Assembly (NCBI GenBank): GCA_002238415.1
Contig: MPMI01000008.1
Span: 1 to 64,000 of the forward strand
Length of the DNA: 64,000 nt
DNA from: Desulfurellaceae bacterium bin18
Lineage (GTDB): Bacteria > Desulfobacterota > Binatia > Bin18
Direction: 5' to 3'
Shown: positions 8,638-17,650 of the stretch, in pieces
Layout of the letters: each line of letters starts with the position of its first letter
Numbering within the stretch: the first letter of the stretch is position 1
Translations under genes and position numbers: made by a program
Notes under the pieces: model-generated
What the model was told of the DNA's origin: nothing
The model's input: only the letters and a program-made list of their open reading frames with translations
Databases searched by the model: none

Positions 8638-9648
8638 TTATTGGAAACGAGGCATAATCTGTTGAGCGAAGGTCTGCAACACCTGGGCCGGATCGCCGGT
8701 CAGTGGTCCAAGAAAAATTTTCTTGACCCCGGCCTCGGCTGCGCGCTCGACTTGATCGATACAGTCCTGGGGCGTCCCCGCGATGGCGAAGCGCTCGGCC
8801 AGATAGTCCTTCAGGCCCAGTTCATCAACCATCCTGGCGTGAAAGCGCTCGGCGCCGAGCAGTTCGTGTTCATGCGGACGGTAGGCGGCCTTGAGTTTTT
8901 CAATCGATTCCCACAGTTCGGCAGGAATACGCTTGCCCTCCAAGGTTCGCCGAAAGGCATGGTTGGCACTCGCGGCCAGGGCCATGCGGATTTCATCCAC
9001 TGCGGCCTGCGTGGTCTCGGCCACATTGGTTTTGGCAAAAAACCAGATATCCAAGTCGTCAAGTTTCCGTCCGGCAGCCTTGGCTCCAGCCTCGATACGG
9101 GCATAGGCGTCCTGCACAACCGCAGGGCTCAGTCCGCTGCCCACGATCACCCCATCGGCTAACTCACCCGCCAGTTGCAGGGTCTTTGGCCCCTCGGCAC
9201 AGACGTACACGGGAACCGGCCTTTTCACCCAGACTTGGCGAACAGTTTTGCCCTGGAAGCGGGTTTCGCCAGTATAAAATCCTTTGATTGCTTCGAGCGC
9301 TTCGCGAAACTCGGCGAGTCGAGCGGCCTTGAGACCCACGTTATACACGGCACTGTCACCCGTCCCAATGCCAAGAAAAGCGCGGCCGTCCGACAGTTCG
9401 TTGATCGAGGCAATGGCCCCTGCCGTGACCGCGGGATGGCGGGTCAGGGGGTTGGTCACAAATGTTCCCATCCGCAGCCGCCGGCTATTCAGCGCGCATT
9501 GGGTCAAGGTCACATAGCAATCCGGCCATAGCCAGTGTGCGTCCGGTACGCCCACCATCTCAAAGCCCCAGGCTTCAATCCGGCGCACCAGCCCCGGCAG
9601 ATCAGGATAGCTGTGCGCAAGGGGAATGGTGGCGAATTGGGTGCTCAT
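8638..9648 (-). CDS. LLM-class (luciferase-like) flavin-dependent oxidoreductase
   Basis: A 336-residue TIM-barrel oxidoreductase of the bacterial luciferase / methylene-H4MPT reductase superfamily. Visible features are TFVTNPLTRHPAVTAGAIAS (about 62-81), GRAFLGIGTGDSAVYNVGLK (about 90-109) and a C-terminal IAGTPQDCIDQVERAAEAGV block typical of the F420-dependent branch. FMN and F420 cannot be told apart with certainty. Start chosen at ATG 9648; an in-frame upstream ATG at 9696 would translate palindromic element copy 3 and is rejected. It lies 61 bp upstream of the XdhC-like gene and may be the first gene of the hydroxylase operon. Confidence 0.88.
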   Translation of the reverse strand: MSTQFATIPLAHSYPDLPGLVRRIEAWGFEMVGVPDAHWLWPDCYVTLTQCALNSRRLRMGTFVTNPLTRHPAVTAGAIASINELSDGRAFLGIGTGDSAVYNVGLKAARLAEFREALEAIKGFYTGETRFQGKTVRQVWVKRPVPVYVCAEGPKTLQLAGELADGVIVGSGLSPAVVQDAYARIEAGAKAAGRKLDDLDIWFFAKTNVAETTQAAVDEIRMALAASANHAFRRTLEGKRIPAELWESIEKLKAAYRPHEHELLGAERFHARMVDELGLKDYLAERFAIAGTPQDCIDQVERAAEAGVKKIFLGPLTGDPAQVLQTFAQQIMPRFQ

Positions 9649-9654
9649 CGGCTT

Positions 9655-9706
9655 ACAGCGTAAACGTGCCAACAGCTTTATACTAGAGGAGGACACGTTT
9701 ACCCTT
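9655..9706. repeat. Palindromic element copy 3 (degenerate)
   Basis: Right arm GGACACGTTTACCCTT and a decayed left arm ending GTAAACGTGCC flank AACAGCTTTATACTAGAGGA. The centre is nearly the same as in copy 2, showing a subfamily. It lies 6 bp upstream of the LLM oxidoreductase start, in the gap to the divergent lipoate-ligase-like gene. Confidence 0.8.
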
Positions 9707-9789
9707 TCCTCTCTTCTGGGAGTAGCCTACCCGCTTCAGTTCAAGAGCACCATTGCTGCGCGTTCCCGCCTGACTTATGCTGCGTTCTC

Positions 9790-10860
9790 ATGCAGGTTCG
9801 TTTGCTTACTCAATCCGATACGACCCCACTCCAGAGCGTGGCAACGGACCAGTATTTTCTTCACACCGTCGTTGAGACACAGCTCCCAATCTTGCGCGTC
9901 TATACGTATCCGGAGGATGTGCTGCTGCTCGGTCGGTATCACGCTGCCGGCGCACTCGGCCAAGACCCAGGTCTGACAATCGCTCGGCGTCTGAGTGGCG
10001 GACGAGCCTTTCCGAGCGGTAACGGGTTTGTCCAGTTCTCGCTCATTGTCCCGCACCGTTCGTTCTTCTTCTCCGCCGACCCGCACCACATCGCGCCGTT
10101 TCAGATCCTCAACCGTTACGTCCGCGGGGTGCTGCACGGCCTCAAAACCGGCGGGGTTGACGTCTTCTATCCAGGGCAGGATTTTCTGACGGTCCAGCGG
10201 CTGCCGGTTGGCTGGCACTCTTTTGTGACAGCAGACAGCGGAGCCGTGCTGTATGAAGGCGGCGTGTTTGTCCAACGGGATATGAGCCTCCTGCCCCATC
10301 TTCTTGATCGGGCCGACCCGCAGGGGACTCTTCCCTGTCAGCTCTTTATGCCGGACCAGGTTCACAATTTGGATAAGGTCCTCGGGCGGTCTCTTGCGTC
10401 GGACCAAGTTGTTCATCTGCTCCGGAACGGCTTTACCCAGCAGTTCGAACTGGAATGCCTCGACCGCGACCTGGACAAAAACGAGCGGGCATCCATTCTG
10501 GGAAAACAGGCTCAGTCCGACCCTGTGCCGAACAGCCGCCCGCTGCGCTCCGACCTCCCGCATGCAGCAACGAGGCAAACCCCACTTGGAGAACTTCGGG
10601 TCCGCTTCTCTCTCACTCCTGAGCGGACAATCGAGACGATCCAGTTCTCGGGTGATTTTCTTGCCAACCCGGCAGGGATACAGGCGTTGGAGCACAATCT
10701 CGAAGGCTGTCCGCTGGAGAAAGCTTCACTTTGGCAGGTCATTGACCGGACCTTTCTTGAGCCGGAGCATTATCTGATTGGGGCCGGGAAGTTAGCCGAC
10801 TTACCCGGAGTGATGATAAGCGCCTCGAAGAGTAAACGTGTCCAGCATCTCTATACATAG
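9790..10860 (+). CDS. Lipoate-protein ligase A-like protein (BPL/LplA/LipB fold)
   Basis: A 356-residue member of the biotin/lipoate ligase fold. LLLGRYHAAGAL (about 48-59) and IARRLSGGRAFPSGNGFVQF (about 67-86) match the substrate-binding RRxGGG core of lipoate ligases in changed form. The family transfers lipoate or octanoate to carrier domains. The usual catalytic-core Lys after PGQDF is not evident, so the substrate may differ. The protein ends SKSKRVQHLYT, and these last residues and the TAG stop are encoded by palindromic element copy 4, so the original C-terminus has probably been replaced. No strong ribosome site precedes ATG 9790. Confidence 0.75.
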   Translation: MQVRLLTQSDTTPLQSVATDQYFLHTVVETQLPILRVYTYPEDVLLLGRYHAAGALGQDPGLTIARRLSGGRAFPSGNGFVQFSLIVPHRSFFFSADPHHIAPFQILNRYVRGVLHGLKTGGVDVFYPGQDFLTVQRLPVGWHSFVTADSGAVLYEGGVFVQRDMSLLPHLLDRADPQGTLPCQLFMPDQVHNLDKVLGRSLASDQVVHLLRNGFTQQFELECLDRDLDKNERASILGKQAQSDPVPNSRPLRSDLPHAATRQTPLGELRVRFSLTPERTIETIQFSGDFLANPAGIQALEHNLEGCPLEKASLWQVIDRTFLEPEHYLIGAGKLADLPGVMISASKSKRVQHLYT

Positions 10861-10881
10861 CTGGAGGTCACGTTTACTCTT
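10828..10881. repeat. Palindromic element copy 4, forms the 3' end of the ligase gene
   Basis: Left arm AAGAGTAAACGTGTCC (10828-10843), right arm GGTCACGTTTACTCTT with one mismatch (10866-10881), centre AGCATCTCTATACATAGCTGGA. Read in the frame of the upstream gene it gives SKRVQHLYT and TAG. Confidence 0.9.
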
Positions 10882-10909
10882 TTCCCCAGTCCCGCCAATC
10901 GAGTAGGCT

Positions 10910-11794
10910 ATGGAGGACACTCAGAACAAGGCGCTCCAGCGCGGTCAGATTGCAGCCGGGCTCCTCGCCGACGACGACCTCACGCGGCTTTCAGCGTTGG
11001 CTCTGCTTGAGTCGGAGAGAACACTAACGTCTCTCTCGGACGACGTGGTCCGTAACCTTCTCTCGTGTCTGGGGCATCGTACCAAAAAAATACAACGTGG
11101 TGCGGCGACCGTCCTCGTCCGCTTCGCCTCCCAACAGCCTGACATTATCGCGGCGCTGACACACAAGCTGACGCATCCGGACGCGCGGCTGCGCTGGACG
11201 GCGGCTTTTACCCTCTCCCAGCTTGAGCCGCCGAGCCCCTCGCCTCAAAGAGTAAACGTGTCCTCCAATCAGACACAACTGCTGGACACGTTTACTCTTC
11301 TTCCTGTTTTAATCGAAAACCTGGGACACCAGGAAAGCGACCTGCGCTGGGCCGCGGCAACTGCGGTCTTGCAGCTCGCCCGGCACTATTCTCAAGACGT
11401 GGCTCAGGCCATGATCCAGCTCGTGCATAAGGGCAATGCCGTACAACGCCGTATGGCCCTCTACTGCCTCCGCGACCTGAAGCAAACGGATCACACAGCC
11501 CAGGACGCCTATCTCGCCAGCCTGCGTGACGAGGACCCTATGGTCCGCCTGGGCGGTTTGTCCTGTCTAGGTAAGCTCCGACTGAGGAGTGGAGCAATGC
11601 GAGCAGCGATTCTCCGGCTTTTAGAACACGACCCGGACATGGGTGTCCGCCGTGCGGCTGCCGTAACCTGCGGGCAGATCGGCGACACGGACACACCTAT
11701 CATTGAGGCGTTGCAGCGAACGGCTCAAGCGGCTGACACCAGCCTCAGCAAAGCATCGGCCAGAGCACTCAAGAAACTGCTATACCGGACGTAA
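10910..11794 (+). CDS. HEAT-repeat protein carrying an in-frame palindromic element
   Basis: A 294-residue alpha-helical repeat protein. Repeated units such as LLSCLGHRTKKIQRGAATVL, PDARLRWTAAFTLSQL, HQESDLRWAAATAVLQLA, VQRRMALYCLRDL, DPMVRLGGLSCLGKL and DPDMGVRRAAAVTCGQIG are HEAT/PBS-lyase-like repeats of about 30-35 residues, usually protein-binding scaffolds. Between two repeats, at about residues 113-131, lies a non-helical insert RVNVSSNQTQLLDTFTL encoded exactly by palindromic element copy 5. It keeps the reading frame and interrupts the repeat periodicity. The gene follows the ligase gene after 49 bp on the same strand. Function unknown. Confidence 0.85.
   Translation: MEDTQNKALQRGQIAAGLLADDDLTRLSALALLESERTLTSLSDDVVRNLLSCLGHRTKKIQRGAATVLVRFASQQPDIIAALTHKLTHPDARLRWTAAFTLSQLEPPSPSPQRVNVSSNQTQLLDTFTLLPVLIENLGHQESDLRWAAATAVLQLARHYSQDVAQAMIQLVHKGNAVQRRMALYCLRDLKQTDHTAQDAYLASLRDEDPMVRLGGLSCLGKLRLRSGAMRAAILRLLEHDPDMGVRRAAAVTCGQIGDTDTPIIEALQRTAQAADTSLSKASARALKKLLYRT
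11248..11299. repeat. Palindromic element copy 5, in frame inside the HEAT-repeat gene
   Basis: Perfect 16-bp arms (11248-11263, 11284-11299) around TCCAATCAGACACAACTGCT. It is translated in frame as part of the HEAT-repeat protein. Confidence 0.92.
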
Positions 11795-11812
11795 AATGCG
11801 GGTGATGAAGCT

Positions 11813-12022
11813 TTACGACAGGTAACCCATCGGCTCGTTTTTCAGCAGTTCAACAATCACCTGCTGCCGGGTCTTGGGCCGCGTTTGGTTTTGTCCCTTC
11901 CCATCCAAGACAAACAGACCGCGCTTATACGTTCCACCGCCGTGCTGACACGTGTCCCACAACCGCTGCCACCGCTCGGGCGAGCGGACCCACTGTCTGA
12001 GGATTTTCTCTTGGTTGGTCAT
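11813..12022 (-). CDS. Small hypothetical protein
   Basis: A 69-residue basic protein starting MTNQEKILRQWV with a Trp/Cys/His-rich middle (ERWQRLWDTCQHGGGTYKRG). No family recognised. GGAGGG directly abuts the ATG, so the spacing is poor for a ribosome site. It lies between the HEAT-repeat gene (convergent, 18-bp gap) and the RND cluster. The 135 bp between it and the next gene shows nothing else. Amino-acid composition looks like a real protein, but this is not certain. Confidence 0.45.
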   Translation of the reverse strand: MTNQEKILRQWVRSPERWQRLWDTCQHGGGTYKRGLFVLDGKGQNQTRPKTRQQVIVELLKNEPMGYLS

Positions 12023-12157
12023 CCCTCCGTCTTGGCTGAATTCTGGCGCGAGCGCAAGAGCCGTACCTGGAAAGTCCGGGTATGCGACGGAAGACCGCTT
12101 CCATTATGAGCAGGCTCTCCTGCTCCGTGTGAAACCAGGCTTACGGGGAAACCGGAC

Positions 12158-14683
12158 TTACGCGGCCTGCCCCTCTACACTCGGCTGTGGCGTTCCGACC
12201 AAAGCCGTTTTTTCCCCGTATACGAAGCGAGGTTTGAACGTATTCAGGATCGCCGGCAGGACGGTCATCGAAACCAAGAGACAGGCGCCCATATTGAGCG
12301 ACAGCATGGCGCCCAGATAAAAATTGGGCCGAAAATTCGAGGTGAGGAAGACCAGGAAGCTCGCCGTCACAACGAGTGCATTAAAAAAGATCGCTTTGCC
12401 CGACGTCGCCATGGTAGCGGCGGTAATCTCTTCCGGGTCAGTCAATCCAGAGCGGATTTTAATCCGGTATTTATTCAGGAAATGGATCGTATAGTCGATG
12501 CCAATGCCAATCACCATGGAGGCGGTCAACGATTTACCAACCTCAAGGGGAATGCCAAGCAGCCCGAGCAGTCCAAAACTGAAGACCATGACTAAACTAA
12601 TCGGGATAATATTAATCAGCCCAGCGACCCAGGAGCGAAACATAAACGCCGTCAATAAAAAGACGGCCACGAGTGAGACGACGAGACTGGCCAACTGCCC
12701 AGACACCACCAGTTCGCTGAAACGGGTGGTCAGATAGCCATTGCCGGCAATCCCAAGCCGAAAACCGCTGTTGGTTTCCCAACCAATAACCGTCGGCTCA
12801 ATGCCAGCCAGCCAGCGTCCAAAGCGGATAGACCACGGATCCTGTGAGCCAGTATCGGCTGTACCGCTATCCCCTGCCTGCCCAAACTCACGCACGGCAA
12901 AGTCTTGCACAATCCCAACCACACGTTCGATGTCCTGGGTGCTGTCCGAGCGCAGAAATATGGTCATGTTGGCGTGTTGATAGTCATAATCCACGATTTC
13001 ATCAAAATCGTCCGGGTCGCCAGAGAAGGAGTAGAGCAACAGGTACTGGGCGATGAGGTCTTGCGAGTCTGGAATCACTTCCATTTCGGGCTGATCCTCG
13101 TTCATGACCCGGTTCATGCGTTTGATATACTCGGCTAACGAGAGAGACCCGCCAACGATAGGGTCTTGTTCGACGACGGTTTGGAGGCGGTCAAGCTGCC
13201 CGAGCAGCACCGGATCTTTGAGCCGGTCCGGCTGATGTCCTTCAAGCGCGATATATAGCGGGAGATTGCCTTGGAATGTCTCGCCTAGGACGGTATCCGC
13301 AACCCGCACGGGGCTGTTTGGATCGGACATCTTGATAAATGAAGTATCGACAAAAATGCGCTGCGCCCCAAGCAGACACACCAGCATGACACAGGCTGTC
13401 ACGCCCCCCACCACGAGTGGTTTACGCGCAACGCCGACGCCTAAGCGGGAGAGCGTCCGGGCTGCCCAGCCCGTCGCCGCGAGGTCACCACTGCGGCCCA
13501 TTTGGGCGCGCAAGCCCCGGCCGACCTTGACTGGCAGGAGGCTCAACAGGGCCGGAAAAAAGGTGATGGAGAAGACCATCGCGGCCAGGACGCCTATAGA
13601 GGTGAAGATGCCAAAATAGCGGATCGGGAGAATGCTGGCGGTCAGGAAGGATAAAAAACCGGCCGCCGTCGTCAAGGAGGTGAAGACCACCGGCTGCCAC
13701 ATCTCTTGCATCGCGGCGAGTACTGCGTCGACTGAGGAAACGTCCGGATGTTGCAAGACCTCATCGTAATAGCGGCTCAGAATATGAATGCCGTTTGCCA
13801 CCCCAACCGCCATCAGGATAACCGGCATCATGGTGGAAATGGAATACATCGGAACACCCACGGCCGCCATAATGCCTAAGGTCCAAATCACGGAGACGCC
13901 GACCACCGCCAAGGGGAGCAAGACGCCGCGCACACTCCGATAGGTAAAATACAGCGTGCCGAGGACAATCACGAGAATGAGTGGGATGAAGGTCTCCATG
14001 TCCTGCCGCATCCCCTCCTCAAAGGTGACCTCCAGAGCGCCTTGGCCCGCAATATGGAATTCCTCTGGAGCGCCGGCCGCTTTTTTCGCCTCAACCATAT
14101 CCCGGATCGTCGTATAAATAGCCATCCGTCTGGCCGTGCCTTCGAGAGTCCCTCCGCCAGGTTCCATTTTGGCCGTGATGAGCATCCCGGTGCCGTCCTG
14201 GGAGACGATCCAATTGACGAACATCGAATTGTGAAAGAGGGCTTGCCGTAATGCGTCGAGTGACTCGGGTGATTGAGGCACCGTTTCCATGAACGGATCA
14301 ACGGCCATGCCGTCCGCCGTACCGGTGATATTATCGAGCGTGGCCACACTCGCCACGTCTTCATCGCGGACGGCTTTGATGCCAGGCAACAGGGCGATCT
14401 TTTCCGAGAGTTCTTTGATCGTCGCGAGCGTACGCGGATTGAAGACGCCGTTTTCGCCCGGATTTTTATTCAGAACCCCGACAACGATCAGGTCGCGTAT
14501 GCCAAAGCGCTCCTCGACCAGATCGTTATAGCTCATGACCGGATCGTTTTGGGGAATAAAGGCGTCGGCATCGCCCTCAAAGCGCAACGACTGCAGCTGG
14601 ACCCAGGCCAGGCCGGTACAGCCCAGAACAAGGCCAATGACCAGGAAACGAAAGCGGATGATCCAGCGGAAAAATGACTCCAT
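12158..14683 (-). CDS. RND-superfamily (MMPL/COG1033) membrane exporter, paralogue 1
   Basis: An 841-residue inner-membrane permease with the twelve-helix RND layout. A first helix (about residues 12-30) is followed by a periplasmic domain to about 220, five helices, a cytoplasmic gap and helix near 400-440, a second periplasmic domain to about 640 and five more helices. COG1033-type members are thought to move lipids or other hydrophobic molecules by proton motive force. In the fourth-helix motif this copy has GVANGIHILSRYY where the other two have GVADGIHI, so the acidic residue is lost in the first half; the second half keeps GIGIDYTIHFL. ATG at 14683 is preceded by AAGGAGC. It is the last of three tandem copies. 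Confidence 0.9.
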   Translation of the reverse strand: MESFFRWIIRFRFLVIGLVLGCTGLAWVQLQSLRFEGDADAFIPQNDPVMSYNDLVEERFGIRDLIVVGVLNKNPGENGVFNPRTLATIKELSEKIALLPGIKAVRDEDVASVATLDNITGTADGMAVDPFMETVPQSPESLDALRQALFHNSMFVNWIVSQDGTGMLITAKMEPGGGTLEGTARRMAIYTTIRDMVEAKKAAGAPEEFHIAGQGALEVTFEEGMRQDMETFIPLILVIVLGTLYFTYRSVRGVLLPLAVVGVSVIWTLGIMAAVGVPMYSISTMMPVILMAVGVANGIHILSRYYDEVLQHPDVSSVDAVLAAMQEMWQPVVFTSLTTAAGFLSFLTASILPIRYFGIFTSIGVLAAMVFSITFFPALLSLLPVKVGRGLRAQMGRSGDLAATGWAARTLSRLGVGVARKPLVVGGVTACVMLVCLLGAQRIFVDTSFIKMSDPNSPVRVADTVLGETFQGNLPLYIALEGHQPDRLKDPVLLGQLDRLQTVVEQDPIVGGSLSLAEYIKRMNRVMNEDQPEMEVIPDSQDLIAQYLLLYSFSGDPDDFDEIVDYDYQHANMTIFLRSDSTQDIERVVGIVQDFAVREFGQAGDSGTADTGSQDPWSIRFGRWLAGIEPTVIGWETNSGFRLGIAGNGYLTTRFSELVVSGQLASLVVSLVAVFLLTAFMFRSWVAGLINIIPISLVMVFSFGLLGLLGIPLEVGKSLTASMVIGIGIDYTIHFLNKYRIKIRSGLTDPEEITAATMATSGKAIFFNALVVTASFLVFLTSNFRPNFYLGAMLSLNMGACLLVSMTVLPAILNTFKPRFVYGEKTALVGTPQPSVEGQAA

Positions 14684-14801
14684 GCTGACGATAGCTCCTT
14701 ATATTTCTGACACTGCTGAGTAGCTGTGAGCAAGTAGAAACGAGAAAGTGAGTTCACCGGTATTAGGGCGAATCGACAATTAACACAGGACTAGGGAGTA
14801 A

Positions 14802-15126
14802 GCTATTACGCAGGCCAAGGCGCTGCTCACTGGCCGCCGCGCCCGCTCCGTCATTGCCGACAAAGCCGATGATAGTCAGGAACTCCTGGCCTTCATTAAA
14901 AACCAAGGGGCTACGCCAGTCATTCCTCCCCGGGCAGGGCGCCTAGCGCCCCGGTCCTATGACACGACCCTCTATAAGCACCGCAACTGGATTGAGCGCA
15001 CCTTCAATCGGCTCAAACACTGCCGCCGCCTTGCCACCCGCTATGACCGCAAGACCGCCCCCTGCCTCGCCTTCTTACACCTCGCGGCCTTCGCCCTCTG
15101 GCAGTATTACATGTCGATTCAGCCTA
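14802..15126 (+). mobile_element. IS5-family transposase remnant (C-terminal part)
   Basis: Read from 14802 the sequence encodes QAKALLTGRRARSVIADKAD, then VIPPRAGRLAPRSYD, RNWIERTFNRLKHCRR and a hydrophobic end FLHLAAFALWQYYMSIQ. These are the C-terminal half of an IS5-family (IS427-type) DDE transposase, including the catalytic Glu in WIER. The N-terminal half and both terminal repeats are missing; a TAA precedes the fragment at 14799-14801. Its 3' end runs into the stop codon of the minus-strand RND paralogue 2. It fills the only long gap (440 bp) in the RND cluster; 14684-14801 shows nothing further. Confidence 0.85.
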
Positions 15127-17640
15127 GGCCTCAGATTCTTGAACTACCACGAGTGGCGCTTCTTTATCGCCATACACAAACCGTGGCCGAAACCGATTCA
15201 AAATCGCCGGCAGGACCGTCATCGAGACAATCAAGCAGGCTCCCATACTGAGAGACAGCATGACACCCAGGTAAAAGAGGGACTCGAAGTTCGAGGTGAG
15301 AAAAATCAGGAAGCCGCCGATAACCACGACCGCATTAAAAAAGATGGCCTTGCCGGAGGTGGCCATCGTGGCCGCTGTAATCTGCGTGGGGTCTATTTGA
15401 CCGTCTTGGAGCCCCTCTCGGACTTTGACCCGATACTTACTCAGAAAGTGAATCGTATAATCGATGCCAATACCGATGGTCATCGAGGCAGTCAGCGATT
15501 TCCCAATCTCTAGCGGGATATTCAGCAGCCCCAGCAGCCCAAAGCTAAAAATCATCACCAGGCTAATCGGCAGGACATTAATCAGCCCGGCAACGAACGA
15601 GCGAAACATGACCGTGGTAAGCAGAAAGACCGCGCCGAGCGAGGTCACCAAGCTCGCCAGTTGCCCGGACACAATCAGTTCGCTCAGGCGGTTCAGGAGG
15701 TAGCCATTGCCCGCAATCCCGATCCGAAAGCCGCTGTTTGTCTCCCACCCCGCCACCGTGGGCTCAATGCCGGCCAACCAGCGGCCCAAGCGGAGTCCCA
15801 GCGGATCATGGGTGGCAGCGTCGGTGGCTTCATTCTGGCCAAATTCCTCGACCGCAAAGTCGCGGATAAGCTGCACGACACGTTCGACGTCTCGGGTCCT
15901 ATCGGAGCGCAGATAGACCGCTACGTTGGCATGCTGGTAGTCATAATCCACGACATCGTCGAAATCATCCGGATCACCCGAAAACGAATACAGCAGCAGA
16001 TACTGGGCAACCAGGTCACGAGAAGTTGGGATGACTTCCATTTCTGCACGATCTTCATTCATGACCCGGTTCATCCGTTTGATGTATTCCGCTAATGACA
16101 AGGAGCCACCCACATCAGGATCCTGCTCCACCCGCGTTTGCAGGCGGTCCAGTTGATCGAGCAGGACCGGATCTTTGAGCCGATCAGGCTCATGCCCTTC
16201 GATTGCCACATAGATAGGCACGGTGCCTTGAAATGTATCGCGCAGGACCATATCGCTAACGCGTAGCTCGTGGGATGGGTGAAACATCCCGACCATGGTC
16301 GAGTTCACGACAATCCGCTGCGTGCCGAGCACGCACAGCACAACAACGAGCGCGGCCGGCACCCATACGACCAGTGGACGACGTGCCACACCGCGACCGA
16401 GGCGCGCCAAGAAGCTGGCTGCCCAGCCGGCGGCTGCCAAGTCTCCACTCCGGCTCATTTGATTGCGCAGACCCCGGCTGACGGTCGGCGACAACAAACT
16501 CAACATGGCCGGGAAAAAGGTCAGCGAGAAGAGCATCGCGACCAAGATTCCCACTCCACTAAACACCCCAAAATAGCGGATAGGGACAACGGTCGCAGTC
16601 AGAAAAGATAAGAACCCGGCTGCGGTGGTCAGCGAGGTCAAAATGACGGGCTGCCACATCTCTCGCATGGTCACAATCACCGCGTCAGCTGAGGAAATAT
16701 CCGGATGCTCTAATAGCTCTTCGTAATAGCGACTCAGAATATGAATGCCATCCGCCACGCCGATGGCCATGAGAACGACCGGCATTATGGAGGTGACAAA
16801 GTACATTGGAATACCGAGCGCGGCCATAATCCCGAGGGTCCAGATCACCGACACGACAACGACTGCCAGCGGCAGGAGGACGCCGCGCAGGCTTCGATAC
16901 GTACAATATAAGGTTCCCAGAAGCACGACCAAGGTCAGGGGTAAGAAGGTTTCCATGTCGCGGGCTTCCTCTTCCGACAAAGTGACTTCGACCGCTCCAC
17001 GCCCGGCAATATGAAATTCTTCCGGCACGCCCGTCGCCTTTTTAGCCTCGACCATGTCTCGGATCGAGGTATACACAGTCATCCGTCGCGCCGTGCCTGC
17101 CTGTGTGTCTTCGGCTGGCTCCATCTTGGCCATGATGAGCAGTCCCGTCCCGTCTTGCGAGACGACCCAATTGACGAACATGTGATTGGCGAAGATGGCC
17201 TGTTTAAGATCTGCCAGCGCATTGGCTGCGTCGGGAACGGCTTCCATAAACGGATCAACGTTTATACCGTCGACGGTGCCAGTGATATTATCCATCGTGG
17301 CGATACTGGCCACATCTTCGTCCCGGATGGCTTTGATTCCGGGTTGCAGAGCAAGGCGTTCCGAGAACTCTTTGACAATGCCTAAGGTCCGTGGATTAAA
17401 GACGCCATTCTCGTCGGCGTTGTCGTTCAGTACCCCAATCATAATGAGATCACGGATGCCGAATCGTTCTTCAACTACTCTGCTATAGGTGAGGATCGGA
17501 TCATCGAAGGGGAACATGGCTTCAACATCGTTATCAAAGCGTAATGTTTGAATTGGGAGGGCGGCCAGCACGGTGCTGCCGAGGACCAGTCCGATGACCA
17601 GCCAGCGAAAACGAATGATGCTACGAAAGAACGATTCCAT
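15124..17640 (-). CDS. RND-superfamily (MMPL/COG1033) membrane exporter, paralogue 2
   Basis: An 838-residue permease with the same twelve-helix, two-large-loop plan as its neighbours and clear identity along its length. The fourth-helix motif is GVADGIHILSRYYEE and the equivalent second-half motif GIGIDYTIHFLSKYR, so both acidic residues expected for proton coupling are present. It has a small insertion (GQIDP) in a cytoplasmic segment before the last helices. ATG 17640 has ATAGGAGGCACCTA upstream and starts 10 bp after the stop of paralogue 3, so the two are cotranscribed. Confidence 0.92.
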   Translation of the reverse strand: MESFFRSIIRFRWLVIGLVLGSTVLAALPIQTLRFDNDVEAMFPFDDPILTYSRVVEERFGIRDLIMIGVLNDNADENGVFNPRTLGIVKEFSERLALQPGIKAIRDEDVASIATMDNITGTVDGINVDPFMEAVPDAANALADLKQAIFANHMFVNWVVSQDGTGLLIMAKMEPAEDTQAGTARRMTVYTSIRDMVEAKKATGVPEEFHIAGRGAVEVTLSEEEARDMETFLPLTLVVLLGTLYCTYRSLRGVLLPLAVVVVSVIWTLGIMAALGIPMYFVTSIMPVVLMAIGVADGIHILSRYYEELLEHPDISSADAVIVTMREMWQPVILTSLTTAAGFLSFLTATVVPIRYFGVFSGVGILVAMLFSLTFFPAMLSLLSPTVSRGLRNQMSRSGDLAAAGWAASFLARLGRGVARRPLVVWVPAALVVVLCVLGTQRIVVNSTMVGMFHPSHELRVSDMVLRDTFQGTVPIYVAIEGHEPDRLKDPVLLDQLDRLQTRVEQDPDVGGSLSLAEYIKRMNRVMNEDRAEMEVIPTSRDLVAQYLLLYSFSGDPDDFDDVVDYDYQHANVAVYLRSDRTRDVERVVQLIRDFAVEEFGQNEATDAATHDPLGLRLGRWLAGIEPTVAGWETNSGFRIGIAGNGYLLNRLSELIVSGQLASLVTSLGAVFLLTTVMFRSFVAGLINVLPISLVMIFSFGLLGLLNIPLEIGKSLTASMTIGIGIDYTIHFLSKYRVKVREGLQDGQIDPTQITAATMATSGKAIFFNAVVVIGGFLIFLTSNFESLFYLGVMLSLSMGACLIVSMTVLPAILNRFRPRFVYGDKEAPLVVVQESEA

Positions 17641-17650
17641 TAGGTGCCTC

